The notes beneath the pieces were generated by a model, which saw only the letters and a list, made by a program, of their open reading frames with translations, ran no database searches and was not told the origin of the DNA. DNA of 64,000 bases from Plantago major (Eukaryota > Streptophyta > Magnoliopsida > Lamiales > Plantaginaceae): NCBI GenBank assembly GCA_026545765.1, contig CM048843.1, positions 12,175,501 through 12,239,500 on the forward strand, given 5' to 3'. Numbering within the stretch: position 1 is the first letter of the stretch; each line of letters opens with the position of its first letter. This document shows, piece by piece, positions 11,543 to 23,162 of the stretch. A program made the translations under genes and the position numbers.

Positions 11543-12316
11543 TAGGCCTGCAAACGAGCTGAGCCGAGCCGAGCCGAGCTATGCCCGAGCTCGGCTCGTT
11601 TATCATTTTTGTGCTGGACCTCGAGCTCGATCGAGTTGCAAAATTTGAGCTCGAGCTCGAAATAATTTGTTCGACTCGAGCTCGGCTCGTGAGCTCAATT
11701 TTTTTCAGAAAGAATCGGGAAGAATCAAATTGGGCTTGAAGAATGAAAAAGGAACAAATTCGTCGACAAACACTAACCTTCAATTCGGATATTATCTAAG
11801 AATTGCAAGGCGGTGGAGGAGGGAGAAGCGGAGGTGCGGACTGCGGAGCAGGCCAGCAAGGCGGGTGGTCAGTCCGGCATGAGGTGCGGTGATGCTAGTG
11901 AGATGGAGGGAGGAGGGAGATTCCGGCATGAGGTGTGGTGGTGGAGAAGGGCGGCGAGATGGAGGGAGATTCCGGCGTGAGGTGTAGTGGTGGAGAAGGG
12001 CGGCGAGATGGAGGGAGATTCCGGCGTGAGTTGGAACTTGGATTGGATGGAGATGGAGCCGCTATTTTGGGATTGGAATTTGGAAGTGAACTACTGAACT
12101 GTGAACATTAGTGAAGTAAGGTTTTTTTTTAAATATATATTATATATTATATAATTAATAATAACTACAACCGAGCTGCTCGACGAGCTTTCGAAGCGAG
12201 CTTTACAAAATTCGAGCTCGGCTCGAAAACTTAATCGAGCTACAAAAAAGCTTGAGCAACCGAGCTTTTATCGAGCTCGAGCTACTCGATAAAAGCTCGG
12301 TTCGCTTGCAGGCCTA
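11543..12316. mobile_element. Non-autonomous hAT element with GAGCTCG-rich termini
   Basis: The ends are TAGGCCTGCAAACGAGC and, inverted, GCTTGCAGGCCTA. They are flanked by a perfect 8-bp duplication AGTCTAAC at 11535-11542 and 12317-12324, which is diagnostic of hAT. Subterminal regions are packed with GAGCTCGAGC/GAGCCGAGC words in both orientations, the kind of clustered subterminal motif hAT transposases bind. The core is GC-rich with purine-rich repeats (GATGGAGGGAGATTCCGGCG, three copies near 11.90-12.02 kb). There is no transposase. It sits in the copia fossil between RT and RNase H, so it is younger than that element. Confidence 0.9.
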
Positions 12317-12365
12317 AGTCTAACCCTAAAATCCCACACCTAACTGTTGTTAAATGAATACTCAG

Positions 12366-12389
12366 ATATATATATATATATATATATAT
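12366..12389. repeat. (TA)n microsatellite
   Basis: Twelve TA units at the start of the RNase H part of the copia fossil. Confidence 0.9.
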
Positions 12390-12959
12390 CAGGAACTGTT
12401 AATCTTGGATTATGGTATGCATGTGATACAAACACTAATCTAGTGGGATTTAGTGATTCTGGTTGGGCTGGTGATCTACATGATAGAAAATCCACTAGTG
12501 GAGGTTGCTTTTATCTTGGTTCTAATTTAGTGTCTTGGTATAGCAAGAAACAGAACTGTGTGTCACTCTCAACTGCTGAATCTGAATATGTAGCAGCTGG
12601 GAGTTGTGTGACTCAACTGGTATGGTTGAAAAATATGCTGCATGACTACGGTCTTCAAAGTGATACCCTGTTGATGTTCTGTGATAACCTTAGTGCCATA
12701 TATATATCTCTAAGAACCCTATTCAGCACTCACGCACGAAACATATAGACATTAGGCATCATTTTCTTAGGGATTTGGTCAATCTGCACGTAATTAACAT
12801 AGAACACATAGATACAACCAATCAACTTGCATATATTTTTACCATGCCTTTAAATAGTGAGAGATTCTTCAGTCTTAGAAGATCTCTTGGTCTATGCTCT
12901 CTGTGATCTTCGTTGTTGAACCCGATATTGACTAAACATCACAGTCAACATTGGTAGAA

Positions 12960-14308
12960 AGAAAAAGTGATGTATTTTTTATTTGCTTCTTATTTCTGCT
13001 TTTGTGCTTCTATGCTTGTCTCTGGTTGTTACTGTTGCCCAGCTCTAAAAAGGGGTGCATTGTTTTTTAAAGATTGCTTGAAACTGAGGTTTAAAGGTCT
13101 CTAGTTTGGAGTGTGTTTGTTTTCATATAAAACCCATTTGTGCTGATTTTGGTTACTTTTGCTACCCGTACCTTGCTTCACACTTGATGTTACCTCCTGC
13201 TTTTGTTCCAAAAATTAAAATGAAATCAAAGAAAAAGGGCTCGAAGTGTTTCCATCGAGCGTCGTGTTGGGCAGGACCAAATACTACCCACATACCGGCG
13301 TGGTCAATGTGTCATATGTCCATGAGGGTTGATGGCCTGTACTTTCAACTGACACGCACAAAAGTGTTGATCTTCATAATGATGCTGGATCACTTGCAAA
13401 ATTGAGTACCAATTTTCCCAATGTGGCCAATTAGTGTCTTTTATGCCATGAGACGTGTGTTTACCTTACTCCGCATAAGCTTCGGCTTTGGACGGGATTC
13501 ATACGTGTTCCAATTATTTGACATGGTTCACTGTCTCATCGTCATCCCCACTCAAAATCAAGGTATTTGCTTTAAAATTGAGGTGATGTTGAGTGTGTTT
13601 CTTTGGTATTTTCCTCTCTTTCTGTTTTACCTTCAGCATTAAGTGGTGTTAACCTGGTCTGCACTCTCTTTACTTGGTTTCCTAGACAGCTTACAATAAG
13701 AGTGGTCTGATTTTTCGATGTTACCCTCAATGATGAGTCAACTTTCAGTTCAACAGAGACTTTATATGCCTTATTATTTGTGTTGATGTGTCTTTTCCTT
13801 CCTGTTTTGCTTGTTTTTGGGTTTGAGGGGGAGTAGATGTGTCTTGTAGTTCCTTAGGTTTGCATTTGTTCCTGCTTGAAAAATCACCATGTTGGAGTTA
13901 AGATTTTTAATCAACCTCTATAAGGATTGTCTAATTTTATCTGATTTCTTTGACTCGACAGATAACTGTACTACTTGCTACTTTAATCCTCAATTAACAG
14001 TTGTGTACAGTTTGTGTGTTTTGATATATATTTGCAGGAATCTTTCTAGCACAAACCCAAAAACAACCATCATGACTTATCTTGTAAGTTGTGTAAATGA
14101 CCATCCACTCTTATCCTAACACTGCTCTCTAGCTGATCTAACCTCTATTCCTGCTCCTGCTACCACCTTTGCCTGTGTTGACGACAATGTTGAGTCAACA
14201 TAGTTTCTCCGCATTGGTACTTTGTCTGCAGGTCCTCAATAGACTACCAAGATGTTGAAGTTTTCAAAGAACTTTGTTTTCTTTCTTTCCTCACAAAAAG
14301 GGGGAGAA
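12960..14308 (+). other. 3' noncoding region of the copia element with repeated polypurine tracts
   Basis: T-rich sequence with no convincing gene. Purine tracts of the GAGGGGGAG type occur near 13828-13838 and 14296-14308, and another lies in the LTR near 14345. Sireviruses are known to carry multiplied polypurine tracts. A GTTGA...TCAAC inverted word recurs near 12.93 and 14.18 kb, and again in the LTR near 15.22 kb. Confidence 0.5.
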
Positions 14309-15255
14309 TGTTTTGTTCAATTGAACTCTTGGTATTTTGTATTAAGGGGGAGTTCTTGGAGCAAGAGGGAGTTGCTTGATATTGTCTTGTTTTTCCTACT
14401 AACTACTTGTTCTGGTTTTGTGAAGAAAGGCAAGAATTAAGGGTGAGATTGAAAGTGCGATTTATTGCACTTGTTTTATTAATTCGGTCTTTCTTTGTTT
14501 ATTAACCGGTTCAACAATTGTAGTTGTTTTTCTATGAATAATTTGTAGGAAATATCAAGTTGGGCTTCAACATTGCTTAATGGACTGAGATTGGTTATCT
14601 TGGGCCTCAAGGAAGAATCTGGACACAATCTGGAAGAGTTGGACGCAATCTGGAAGAGTTGGAGAGAAGTTGGGCGCAAGCAACATGATAAGAAAAGAGT
14701 TTGTGAAGTTATGGGCACAAAGGAAGTACGAAGGAAATAAAGATTTTGTGGAGATCAACTAAGGAATATTTCCTTCCAAAAACAGATCGCAAGCTGGCCA
14801 ATATTCAGCGTTCTTCTTGACTTATCGATGGATGCAAGTATATATACAAGAAGAATGTTTGCAAGAAAATTACACGTTGAGATAGTCAATTCACAATTTA
14901 TTTAGTGTTAGGTTTTCTTGCTTTACTAGGCATTGTTGTAGAAATCACTTGTGAGTAGTCTCTAAGGATTGAGATTTACTTTAGTGTTCTTCGAACTAGA
15001 ATAGGTTTTTGATTATCTGTTCTAGGTCTAGTCTTTACAATTTAATCATTCGTTTGTGATTGATTAAACATATTTTTGTAATTCTACTTTTCTTGATAGT
15101 GGAAATTTAGCCTAAGGCACGATCGATATCTTTATATATCGGCTAGAAAGTAATTGTGGTTGTCAGTTTTATTTTCCGCTGCATTCTGGTCATATCTGTT
15201 TACTGTTGTCAATTACTGTTGAAGACATTGTTGACTCAATACCATAGTCAACGTT
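14309..15255 (+). repeat. Probable 3' LTR of the copia element
   Basis: Begins TGTTTTGTTC right after AAAAAGGGGGAGAA. It contains a threefold GGAAGAGTTGGA-like repeat (about 14.63-14.66 kb) and a TATA-like GTATATATAC near 14.84 kb. It ends close to the start of a different copia RNase H fragment. No second LTR copy or target duplication is visible in the window, so the right edge is approximate. Confidence 0.55.
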
Positions 15256-15860
15256 GTTTGTCCCAGTTCACTGTACCAGTCCCGGTCTAAAAGTTCTAAC
15301 AAGACCTACAAATGTTTCCTCAATGGCTTATAGTGATTCCGATTTTGGTGTTAGTATAACGGATGGTCACTCAACGTCCACTTATATTATTATCTTGGGG
15401 CCTAACCCAATCTCATGGAAATCTCGCAAACAAACCAGTGTTGCCCGTTCTTCGACAGAGACTGAATATCGAACTCTTGCTAGTGCCGTTGTGGAAGTTT
15501 ATTGGATCAAGCATCGCTTTCGTGACTTGGACATTTTACCTCGGACCACTACAAAGCTTCTATGCGACAATATCAGTGCCACCAGGCTAGCTGGTGGCTA
15601 GCACTCCATCATGTTCTTCACTCACGTATGAAACATAAATCACTGGCATTCACTTTGTTCGAAATCTCATTGAAAAAGGCATTCTTTCAGTCTCCCATAT
15701 CAACACTCTTAAACAATTGGCAAATCTCTTCACTAAGTCACTACCCTGTGCATGGTTTCAGCTACTACGTTCCAAAATCTTCGTTGCAGACGGAACGTCA
15801 ATTTTGCGTGGGCGTATTAGATATCATTCTAAGCCTTTGGATTAATTATTGTAATTGATG
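15256..15860 (+). mobile_element. Copia RNase H fragment of another lineage
   Basis: The frame reads as the second half of a copia RNase H (AYSDSDFGV, ISWKSRKQTSVARSSTETEYR, LLCDNISA) followed by a decayed C-terminal tail. The wording is nearer to Ale/Retrofit-type copia than to the Sirevirus upstream. It is truncated at its left edge, where the preceding LTR ends. A fossil with a few breaks; no LTR of its own is recognised. Confidence 0.75.
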
Positions 15861-16010
15861 TAAATTAGCACATACCAAAATTATAGAGATCTCACCATTG
15901 AGTACTGTGAACAATGAAACTCACTTCCACCAATAATCTTGTTATTCTATACTAGATAGGTGTAGAAATAAATCTACAAGAAATTTGTGATGTATTACAA
16001 GTTATTCCGC

Positions 16011-16373
16011 GGGCAAGCTAACAATAGGTCACCAATTGCACAACTTTTTACCGTGAGACACCCATAGATTTTCATCCAATGAGCAGGTCACTTTGGTTAC
16101 GAGCAAGTCACCTTGGTACCGGTACCCCGGTACCGGTACCGGACATGGGTGGTGGAATCCGGTGGTGTGGTGGTGGAATCCGGTGGTGGGTGGCGGATTC
16201 CGGTGGTGTGGTGGTGGAATCCGCCACCCACCACCGGATTCCACCACCACCCATGTCCGGTACCGGTACCGGGTGACTTGCCCGTAACCAAAGTGACCTG
16301 TTCGTTGGGCGAAAATCTATGAGTGTCTCACGGTAAAAAGTTGTCCCATTAGTGACTAATTTGTAAAAAATCC
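16011..16373. mobile_element. Palindromic Mutator-type MITE with near full-length inverted repeat
   Basis: Two arms of about 160 bases fold on each other. Shared words include CAACTTTTTACCGTGAGACA, CAGGTCACTTTGGTTACG and GGTACCGGTACCGG. GTTATTCCGC stands on both sides (16001-16010 and 16374-16383), consistent with a 9-bp Mutator duplication plus one matching base. The centre repeats GGTGGAATCCGG-like words. No protein is encoded; the frames across it are artefacts of the repeat. Long-TIR MULE-MITE is the best class, though the exact ends are diverged. Confidence 0.75.
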
Positions 16374-18270
16374 GTTATTCCGCTGCATTAAGAAATGTAT
16401 TTACTTAAATATAAGTGAGTGTTTTTATCAGTGTTTTGCTAGTGTTGTTCACAATACTGGCCGACTAAGTTTAATTGAGTATCAATTTTGGTTCGTTTAC
16501 ATTTTCAAGTGTTTGAAAATAATTTGTGTTATATATTGTTTATTTAAACAATGAAGAATATGAAATGATGACATAAAATCAATCGAACAACAATGGATTA
16601 GAATCAGAAAAGCAAGAATTTATGTGGTTTGGTTATGAACAAGCCTACGTCCACGGAGATCAACCAACTTATCTTTATCGATAATTATGTTACATCCATA
16701 CGAATTAATAAGAACACTCCCACATACGACACCAATTGAGAAGTTTTAACTACAAATCAAGATTAATCGAACCAAAATAATCACACAAGAACAAGAACAC
16801 TTAGGTGTTAATTGTTCAATTACTGTTCAATTATTTATGTTCTTATGTGATTATTTGGTTCGATTGATCTTTATGATTAAAACATGACATATACATTTTA
16901 TGAATATATGATCCAACAATGAAAGAGAAAAGAGTTGAAGATATAAAAAAAATGGTTTATCCTAGATTCGACGAAATGAAAAGGTGTAAGCAACGTGGAC
17001 AAAATCTCTCCACGAGCAACTACATGATGCCTGTTCAGATAGTGTAAGCCTGTACTGTATATATACTATACCAATTACCAACAGTGAAAGAGGAAAAAGA
17101 AAGAAGACAATTTATGTACAAAAATGAAAGCCAGAGAAGTGCGGCATGAAAAGAGCCACATGCTTCTTAATTTCATTTTCGATCTCACATTTTTTATTTT
17201 CTCTTCTGGCTATCTATCTATCTGTACATCATCCACTGATCATAAGTCACAACATAAACAAGCTATGACCCCAACACGACCATAATTCAATGCCCAAACC
17301 AACACCTAGCTATTTCTTAATTTATTGGACTAATAACTTCTACTCCCACTTAAGGGATGGGAAGATAAAGTTAGAACGGATCAAAATAGAATGCGAAAAA
17401 ATGAAACTGAGATGAAGGGAGTTTATCAAATAAATGGTGCCTAGGCTTCAATTTACCTAAACTTAGCATTTTATGCCAAATGTTGTTCATTCCAAATCTC
17501 ACCAAGATTACTCTTGGTCATAAAGAACGTGCCTCAACCATGAAGAGCTTAGATAGTGCACATACATATTTAGATTATAAGGAAAAAGAAGGCAACGAAA
17601 TGTATAGGTAATATTTAAGAATTGAGAAGAAGTAGAGCTAGGGTGAACAGATCCATGTTCAATAAAATACTCTATACGGGAATTGAACCCTAAACCAGCT
17701 TGAGTACGTTCTTATTGTGACACTATATATTAACAAACTCTTTTACACATGCAGTATACATAAACTTTCAAATTTTAAGAGTGGATTGAGACTACCTAAC
17801 TCCAGCCTCCAGGTATAAGTCCACCCTTGTACGTACATGTATAGGAACAGTGCATAAGTAGTCGAAATTGGTAGATAAATAGGCCAACTGTGATAAGGTA
17901 ACGAAGTTGTGAACAATATTATATTTCCCTTATTTTACATCCGTGTAACTGTTAGTCCGTATAACATAGTTAGACTATGTTATTTTCGTCTGAATACAAC
18001 ATAACTGAACTGTACTGAATGAAGCTGAATTTATTTGTAGTATAAAAAACAACCAAGTAGAACTGAACTGAAATTAATGAGTTTTCATATGAATAGAACA
18101 TCGCCTTAATCCTCTTGAATTATGGTGTACTCGTTTTTTCCTTTTTTTATAAACCAAAGTTAATTAGACAAAAGTAGAGCATTATACATCGTTCACATCC
18201 TATCGTGTGAATTTTAATTTCATGAAAGGTGGTTATTTCGAACAAGTCATTTCTAAGCGCATTGTCTAGC
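16374..18270. other. Intergenic DNA
   Basis: AT-rich and free of genes. Near 16.61-16.66 kb the wording TATGTGGTTTGG...CCTACGTCCACGG resembles a U5-type piece of a copia LTR. A small foldback follows at 16759-16871. Nothing else is recognised. Confidence 0.5.
16759..16871. repeat. Small foldback
   Basis: Arms of about 33 bases (AAGATTAATCGAACC... and ...GGTTCGATTGATCTT) flank a 47-base loop. It could be the core of a decayed MITE. No target duplication was found. Confidence 0.6.
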
Positions 18271-18273
18271 CAC

Positions 18274-18546
18274 TTAAGACAAATATCTCATACATACTTT
18301 TAGACTATTGCATGTCAAAAGAGAATGTTCATCAAAAGTCGAGTTATTCGAACAATTAGTACTAAGATAACTACTAGACCGGGGAATCACAACCACATCT
18401 TGGGCACTTGATTTTTTGGCTAAAAAATCCGCACGATTCTCCTCCCGATAAACAAAATATAGGTGAACTTGCATTCTCCTCACAACCACAAAGTCGGTAT
18501 TGTCATCAAAAAGTACTCCGCCATCGTGTTTAGATAATCGAAACAT
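18274..18546 (-). pseudogene. LINE-type RNase H tail
   Basis: On the minus strand the frame includes QVHLYFVYREENRADFLAKK. This fits the C-terminal signature HVYREANRxADFLAK of the RNase H domain (RVT_3 type) found in plant LINEs and LINE-derived proteins. Only this end is present, with no reverse transcriptase nearby, as expected for a 5'-truncated copy. A frame follows to a stop at 18274. Host RVT_3 proteins are an alternative source. It stands alone in intergenic DNA. Confidence 0.45.
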
Positions 18547-19095
18547 AATTAGAGTCGGAACTATTTGATAAAAAAAAAATGGGAGAAGTTCTCTACCAAA
18601 CTATCCAATTCAAATTAAATAAATAGAGGTTGTTGATACATTTAAAAGCTTGGAAGGGTTCTGCTCGCCCCGCATAAAGTACGGACCAAGTCTGAGGGGC
18701 TGAATGCAAATGATCCATTCATTATTTTATTTTCCACATGATCATATAATTTAATGTTTGTGCTTTGTTGGTTTTCACTTTTTCAACAGTGAACAAATTG
18801 AAGTGTTTGTCGTAAAGTGTCATGTTGTTATGATAATTTTGACTTTGCTGATTTTGCAAGACACGATAAGGAGACATCAAGTCTTCTACATGTTCCTTGG
18901 TTATAAAATAGTTTTGTGTCCTAACTCTTAATAATGCATGCACATTTATACATGTCCTTTAATTTCTATAGTGAGTGGGCATATTATGAACTTTTGTTAT
19001 GATGATTGAATGAGTCTTTTAACTTATTATTAAAAAATGAACTTTTATTATGAGACTAATGTGAAATTCAAATCTCCAGTTTAGTGGTGGGTTTT
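18547..19095. other. Intergenic DNA
   Basis: AT-rich. No gene or recognised repeat before the Harbinger derivative. Confidence 0.4.
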
Positions 19096-19605
19096 TTACC
19101 ACATGGTCTAAGACTACCGCGTTGGGTGGCGACAATCCAGCGTCGACTTCACGGTACGGGATCCGATGTGAGATTTTTACTGCGTTGGGTGGCGTCAATC
19201 ACGAAATTCCAAATTATTATTTTTTTTTAATTTTTTTAAAACATATTTAACATATTATAAGAGTGTTTAGAAGTTGAAAATAATAAAATTGCATTTTTAG
19301 AAGTCGTTTTACAATTTTAAGTTTAATTAAGATAGAAAAATGAGTTTGAGATGGGATGATCCAAACATAGTTAAGAGTGGTCTCTATTTATAGATCTTGA
19401 AAATACAAAGTCATTGGTGATTTTTATTTATGTTTCACATTTTTATTTTTCGAGTTATTCGCATTTAAAATTGGACAATAAAAAAAATTTAAAAAAAAAT
19501 AGTAAATGGCAGGTGGCAGCATGGCTGCTGCCACCCATTGTCCCCCGTCACTAAGTGACGGAGGACTGGCGCGTCAGACATGTCTGACGAGCTGCATTAA
19601 TACGT
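19096..19605 (-). mobile_element. Harbinger MITE, internal-deletion derivative of the neighbouring element
   Basis: Its left part (TAAGACTACCGCG..., then AACATATTTAACATATTATA) matches the left end of the large Harbinger at 19848, including a duplicated GATCCG...TGCGTTGG subterminal unit. At the word ACAATTTTAAGTTTAATT it jumps to sequence matching the right end of the large element (TTAATTAAGA...GATCCAAACATAG...TCTCTATTTAT). It therefore equals the large element minus about 3.2 kb of middle, with only a few shared T/A bases at the join. It has no coding capacity. Ends are diverged and the 3-bp duplication is not certain. Confidence 0.75.
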
Positions 19606-20212
19606 CAACATTTCACGGATCAAACACCTCCTACTATTTTCTTACCAATTGATCTAACTGCTTTCCAATTCATGCAATTTATCGTCACACATGGGCTCTA
19701 TTTTCTTGCTTCCACTTTTGGCCCAATTATTATCAAATATTGCACATCCACCCCAACACGTGCCTACCTTTTTGTTTTGAGTTTTCAAAAGGTGCACTCT
19801 GTATCTATCTCTTCCTTAACACAGGGGAAGAGACTCTGCTAAGACCACATGCATTGGTGACGGAGCGATGACGCGTCGTCGGCTGATGACGGGATCCGTG
19901 ATGAGATTATGCTGCATTGGTGACGCGTCATCGGGCCGTCATGGGGAAAAAAAAAAATTTTAACATATTTACCATATTATAAGAGTGTTTAGAAGTTGAA
20001 ATTAATAAAATTGCATTTTTAGAACTCGTTTTACAATTTATTAAGTGAAACTTCATTGAAACCACGAATATATTACAACAAACTGCAGGGAATTTAAATA
20101 AAACCAAATCGAAATGCAACAAACACACAACACACAAATGCATCAAACTAACAAACACACACTACACGATTCGGCACGCTCCACAGTCAACGCATCATCC
20201 AAATATGTTCCA

Positions 20213-21542
20213 TCAAGTCTGCAGTGAGTTCGCATGCTTACACAAACTATGCATTCGCCGTGAATTGTTCATGTATTCCGGGATATAATTTATTGTAGAT
20301 TGCGCCCGTCGGATACGAACTCCGTCAATCACATCGGGTACATGCTCACGGGTATCTTGTTCAAACTCTTCGATTTCCCTGTCATAGTTTAGGTATGTGT
20401 GGCGCTCATCCTCAACTATCATGTTGTGAAGTGTGATGCAGCAATCCATAATCTTTTTTAGTGTGGCTCATGGGTGTGCGGGCGGATTCATATAATTGCA
20501 AATCGTGCTTGCATAACTCCGAAAGCACGTTCACATCTTTCTGGCAAGACTCCTGACGCTCAGAGAACTTGGCTTCTTTGTTCGTTACCGGATTCGGGAT
20601 GACACTCACAAATGTAGTCCAAGCTGGGTAGATTCCATCGGTTAGGTAGTAAGGCATGTTGTACTGATGGCCATTGACCTCAAAATTGACCTGAGGTGCC
20701 GTGCCGTTCAAGAGATCGTCCAACACCGGTGAACGTTGCACAATTGACAAGTCATTGTATTTTTCGGAAATTCCAAAAAATGAATGCCATATCCAAGTAT
20801 CTTGGGATGCTACTACTTCTAAAACAAGGGTAGGCTTTTTGCTTTTGCCTTGGAATTGACCGTGCCATGCCTTGGGACAGTTCTTCCATGTCCAGTGCAT
20901 ACAGTCGATACTCCCAAACATGCCCACAAATCATCTTGCACAGTTGATTGCCAGAATCCTTCGTACATCGGCTTCATTGGCCCTCCGCATGTATGTTGGA
21001 CCAAACTTAGCAACCACGCTGTCACAAAAATGCGAAAGACACGTGAGAGCCGTGCTTTCACCAAGACGGCAGAACTCATCAACCGAGTCAGCAGAAGCCC
21101 CATAAGCTAGCATGCGAATGGCTGCGGTACATTTTTTTAGTGTGATTAACCCCGGTCGGCCAAGAGCATCTAGCTTGCAGACAAAGTAATCATCTTGATG
21201 CACCACACCAGCAATCACCCGTTCGAACAACGACCTCTCCATTTTGAATCTCCGTCGAAATTTATCTGCATATGGTGGGTTAACCCCGAAGTAATCTTCC
21301 TCCAATTGTTTTCCACGCTCTTCTCGACTTCTGTTAATGTAAGCATGCTTCTTCTTAGGTCGTCGTGGCTCGTCCCGTTGTTGTTGTTGCTGTTGGAAGT
21401 GTTGGATCATATTTGGTACGTTTTGTATTATCATGCTTTGGATTTGTACGAAAGGATTGGATGAAGAAGAACCAAGCAAACTTTCATCAGATGATGAATT
21501 GGTCTCTGGAGAAGTATCGTGCGTTAGTAGTCTGTTGGACAT
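20213..21542 (-). pseudogene. Harbinger DDE transposase (HARBI1-like), broken
   Basis: The ATG at 21542 opens a Ser/Gln-rich N-terminus, then a helix-turn-helix-like region (KFRRRFKMERSLFERVI, CTAAIRMLAYGASADSVDEF). The nuclease core has GSIDCMHWTWKNCP (first Asp) and YYLTDGIYPAW (second Asp). The third acidic site, an ERAFGVMQARFAII word, is in another frame, and the tail is CCITLHNMIVEDER. Breaks seen: an in-frame TGA at 20931-20933 just before GMFGSID, a one-base shift near 20530 ahead of ERAFG with stops after it, and another shift near 20460. The family normally has about 400 residues in one frame. It partners with the accessory gene upstream on the same strand. Confidence 0.88.
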
Positions 21543-22110
21543 GATTATCTTTGGAAACTTGAAGTAGATAGAGTGTTTTCTGTTTAGTTAAGATAATGGA
21601 AAAGGGGATTAATGCAAGTAGGTTGTTGTGTCTGAAAATGTGTTCTATGGTTGCATTATATAGACAAGTTGTGGGAGATGGGTGACTCATTTCTTAGTCA
21701 TAACTGAGTCACAATGCATTGGATGCCTCATAAATTGAAGATAAGATGTCTGACAAATTGAAGATAAGATGCCTGACAAAGCAAAGATAAGATGCCTGAC
21801 AAAGTAAAGATAAATCACAAGACTTACTTTTCGTAATTCCAATAATTCAAATTCAAAGCACACTGATTTTATTACAACAGACACTTGGAAAAATAAAACA
21901 CAAACAAGCCACACTTCGGAAAGTAAAAAACAAACAAGTCACACCTCACATAATTTGAAAAACAAGCAAACTAAAACAAGCTCCAAACTTCAGCCACTAC
22001 TTAGACGGAAACAATTATTTCTGCAGTACATCAGCTAATGCCTGATGTGCGGGGGGCCAAGTTGGTGTAGTCCCCTATAAGTTTCATGAACATGTCCATC
22101 TTCTTCTCCT
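21543..22110 (-). other. Harbinger intergenic spacer
   Basis: AT-rich spacer between the two Harbinger genes. Near 21730-21800 a GATAAGATGCCTGACAAA unit is repeated about three to four times. It would contain the transposase promoter. No gene seen. Confidence 0.5.
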
Positions 22111-23162
22111 TCATCCTACGTTCCTCCTTTTGGCGGGCAAACTCCAATTTCTGTCTTTCCAACTCAATGTATTAGGGATACTTTCATTAAAGTTAATCCA
22201 TCCCTCGCTCATTGCATCCATTGAGGAGTTGCCAGAACTAGCAGCTTTAGCCATCTTCTTTGTCTTGTCACGACCCATAGGTCGTTTGTTAGTCGTGACA
22301 CTGTCCTCACTGACATGGATCCGCTTGCTCCCACTACTGCCACCTGATGATTCCATTGGTTGATCATCATCATCCGGAACCTCAACCCTCGGAGTTGTTG
22401 TGGCCTTCTTCATGTGTTCCTCCAAGTTCATCCTCGTTCCCCACTCTAGGTACTGTTTCATGGCATCCCACTGTTTGAACATGTTGATTGGTTGTTGAAC
22501 GGATGATTTCTCTTTGTAGAATTCATGGGCTGTTTCAGTCACATCGGCCTCATTGTAGACACTCTGATCGTCGACAACCCTAGTAGCACGATCCACACAA
22601 ATAAACCAATGATTAATCTCATCTCTCATCCGCTTAAATCTGAGACGGAGTGAATCATGACTACGGTATTTTTCCATACCGAACATCTTCCCATCCCTCC
22701 GGATATCCTCGAACGTCTCCTCAACTTTATGGAACAAAGTTGCGTACTTCTTATTCGTGCCAACAATCGGATTTTGGCTATACCCATTTAGCAAGAGATG
22801 AGAACCAAGTCCTCATTCTAGTTGTAGAGTGAGTTCCGTCCTTGCTCTTTGTTGGATGTCTCTCCTTCCTTGGCTTTGGCTTTCCCTTTTCCACGCCTCC
22901 AGTTTGGTTGAATTTCCGGCTGCGTTTCAGGAACAACCTCAACTTCCGGCGTTTGCGAAAATATTGATGTTTGGGAGGTTGGAGAATGATAATTTTGAGT
23001 GTAGGGGTCTTGGTAGGAGCTTTGGAACAAAGGGCGAACGAAACTCGGTTGGGGTTGTTGAGAAGTGTTTTTGTTGAGCTTTTGCATGCACTCTTCGTAG
23101 GCTTCGGGTGTGTTTTCTTGCATCCACCTCAGAGTTTCCGGAGTAAACAAGTTTCCGTCCAT
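22111..23162 (-). pseudogene. Harbinger Myb/SANT-like accessory protein, broken
   Basis: The ATG at 23162 (MDGNLFTPETLRWMQEN) starts a Gln/Pro-rich N-terminus with a basic patch (RRGKGKAKAKEG). The Myb/trihelix-like domain follows (NPIVGTNKKYATLFHKVEETFEDI, HDSLRLRFKRMRDEINHW) and then an acidic/Ser region with a basic tail. In PIF/Harbinger elements this protein helps carry the transposase to the nucleus and binds the element ends. The join between N-terminus and Myb domain (22795-22817) has a stop and a small deletion, so the expected tryptophan-bearing first helix is damaged. Plant genome annotations often mislabel such genes as glutathione S-transferase T3-like. Confidence 0.8.

Larger units (their letters stand above)
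8988..14308 (+). mobile_element. Sirevirus-like copia element interior (gag-pol), host of the upstream nested element
   Basis: In order, the parts are: a gag end with a CCHC knuckle (CQYCLKSEHIKPYC, about 9.18 kb); protease with DSGCSRHMTG (about 9.48 kb); an integrase segment with NGVAERKNRTLQEMAR (9.77-10.07 kb); reverse transcriptase with KWIFKNK, KARLVAQGYTQ and MDVKGAFLNG (10.6-11.1 kb); and RNase H with STSGGCF and STAESEYVAA (12.4-12.9 kb). The protease-integrase-RT-RNase H order is copia, and the motif style fits Sirevirus. A hAT element lies between RT and RNase H. The frame is broken in several places and part of integrase is missing, so it is a fossil. Confidence 0.85.

Noticed and set aside
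16029-16322. Four overlapping Pro/His/Gly frames on both strands
   Set aside because: They follow from the palindrome of the Mutator MITE; symmetric frames on both strands betray the inverted repeat.
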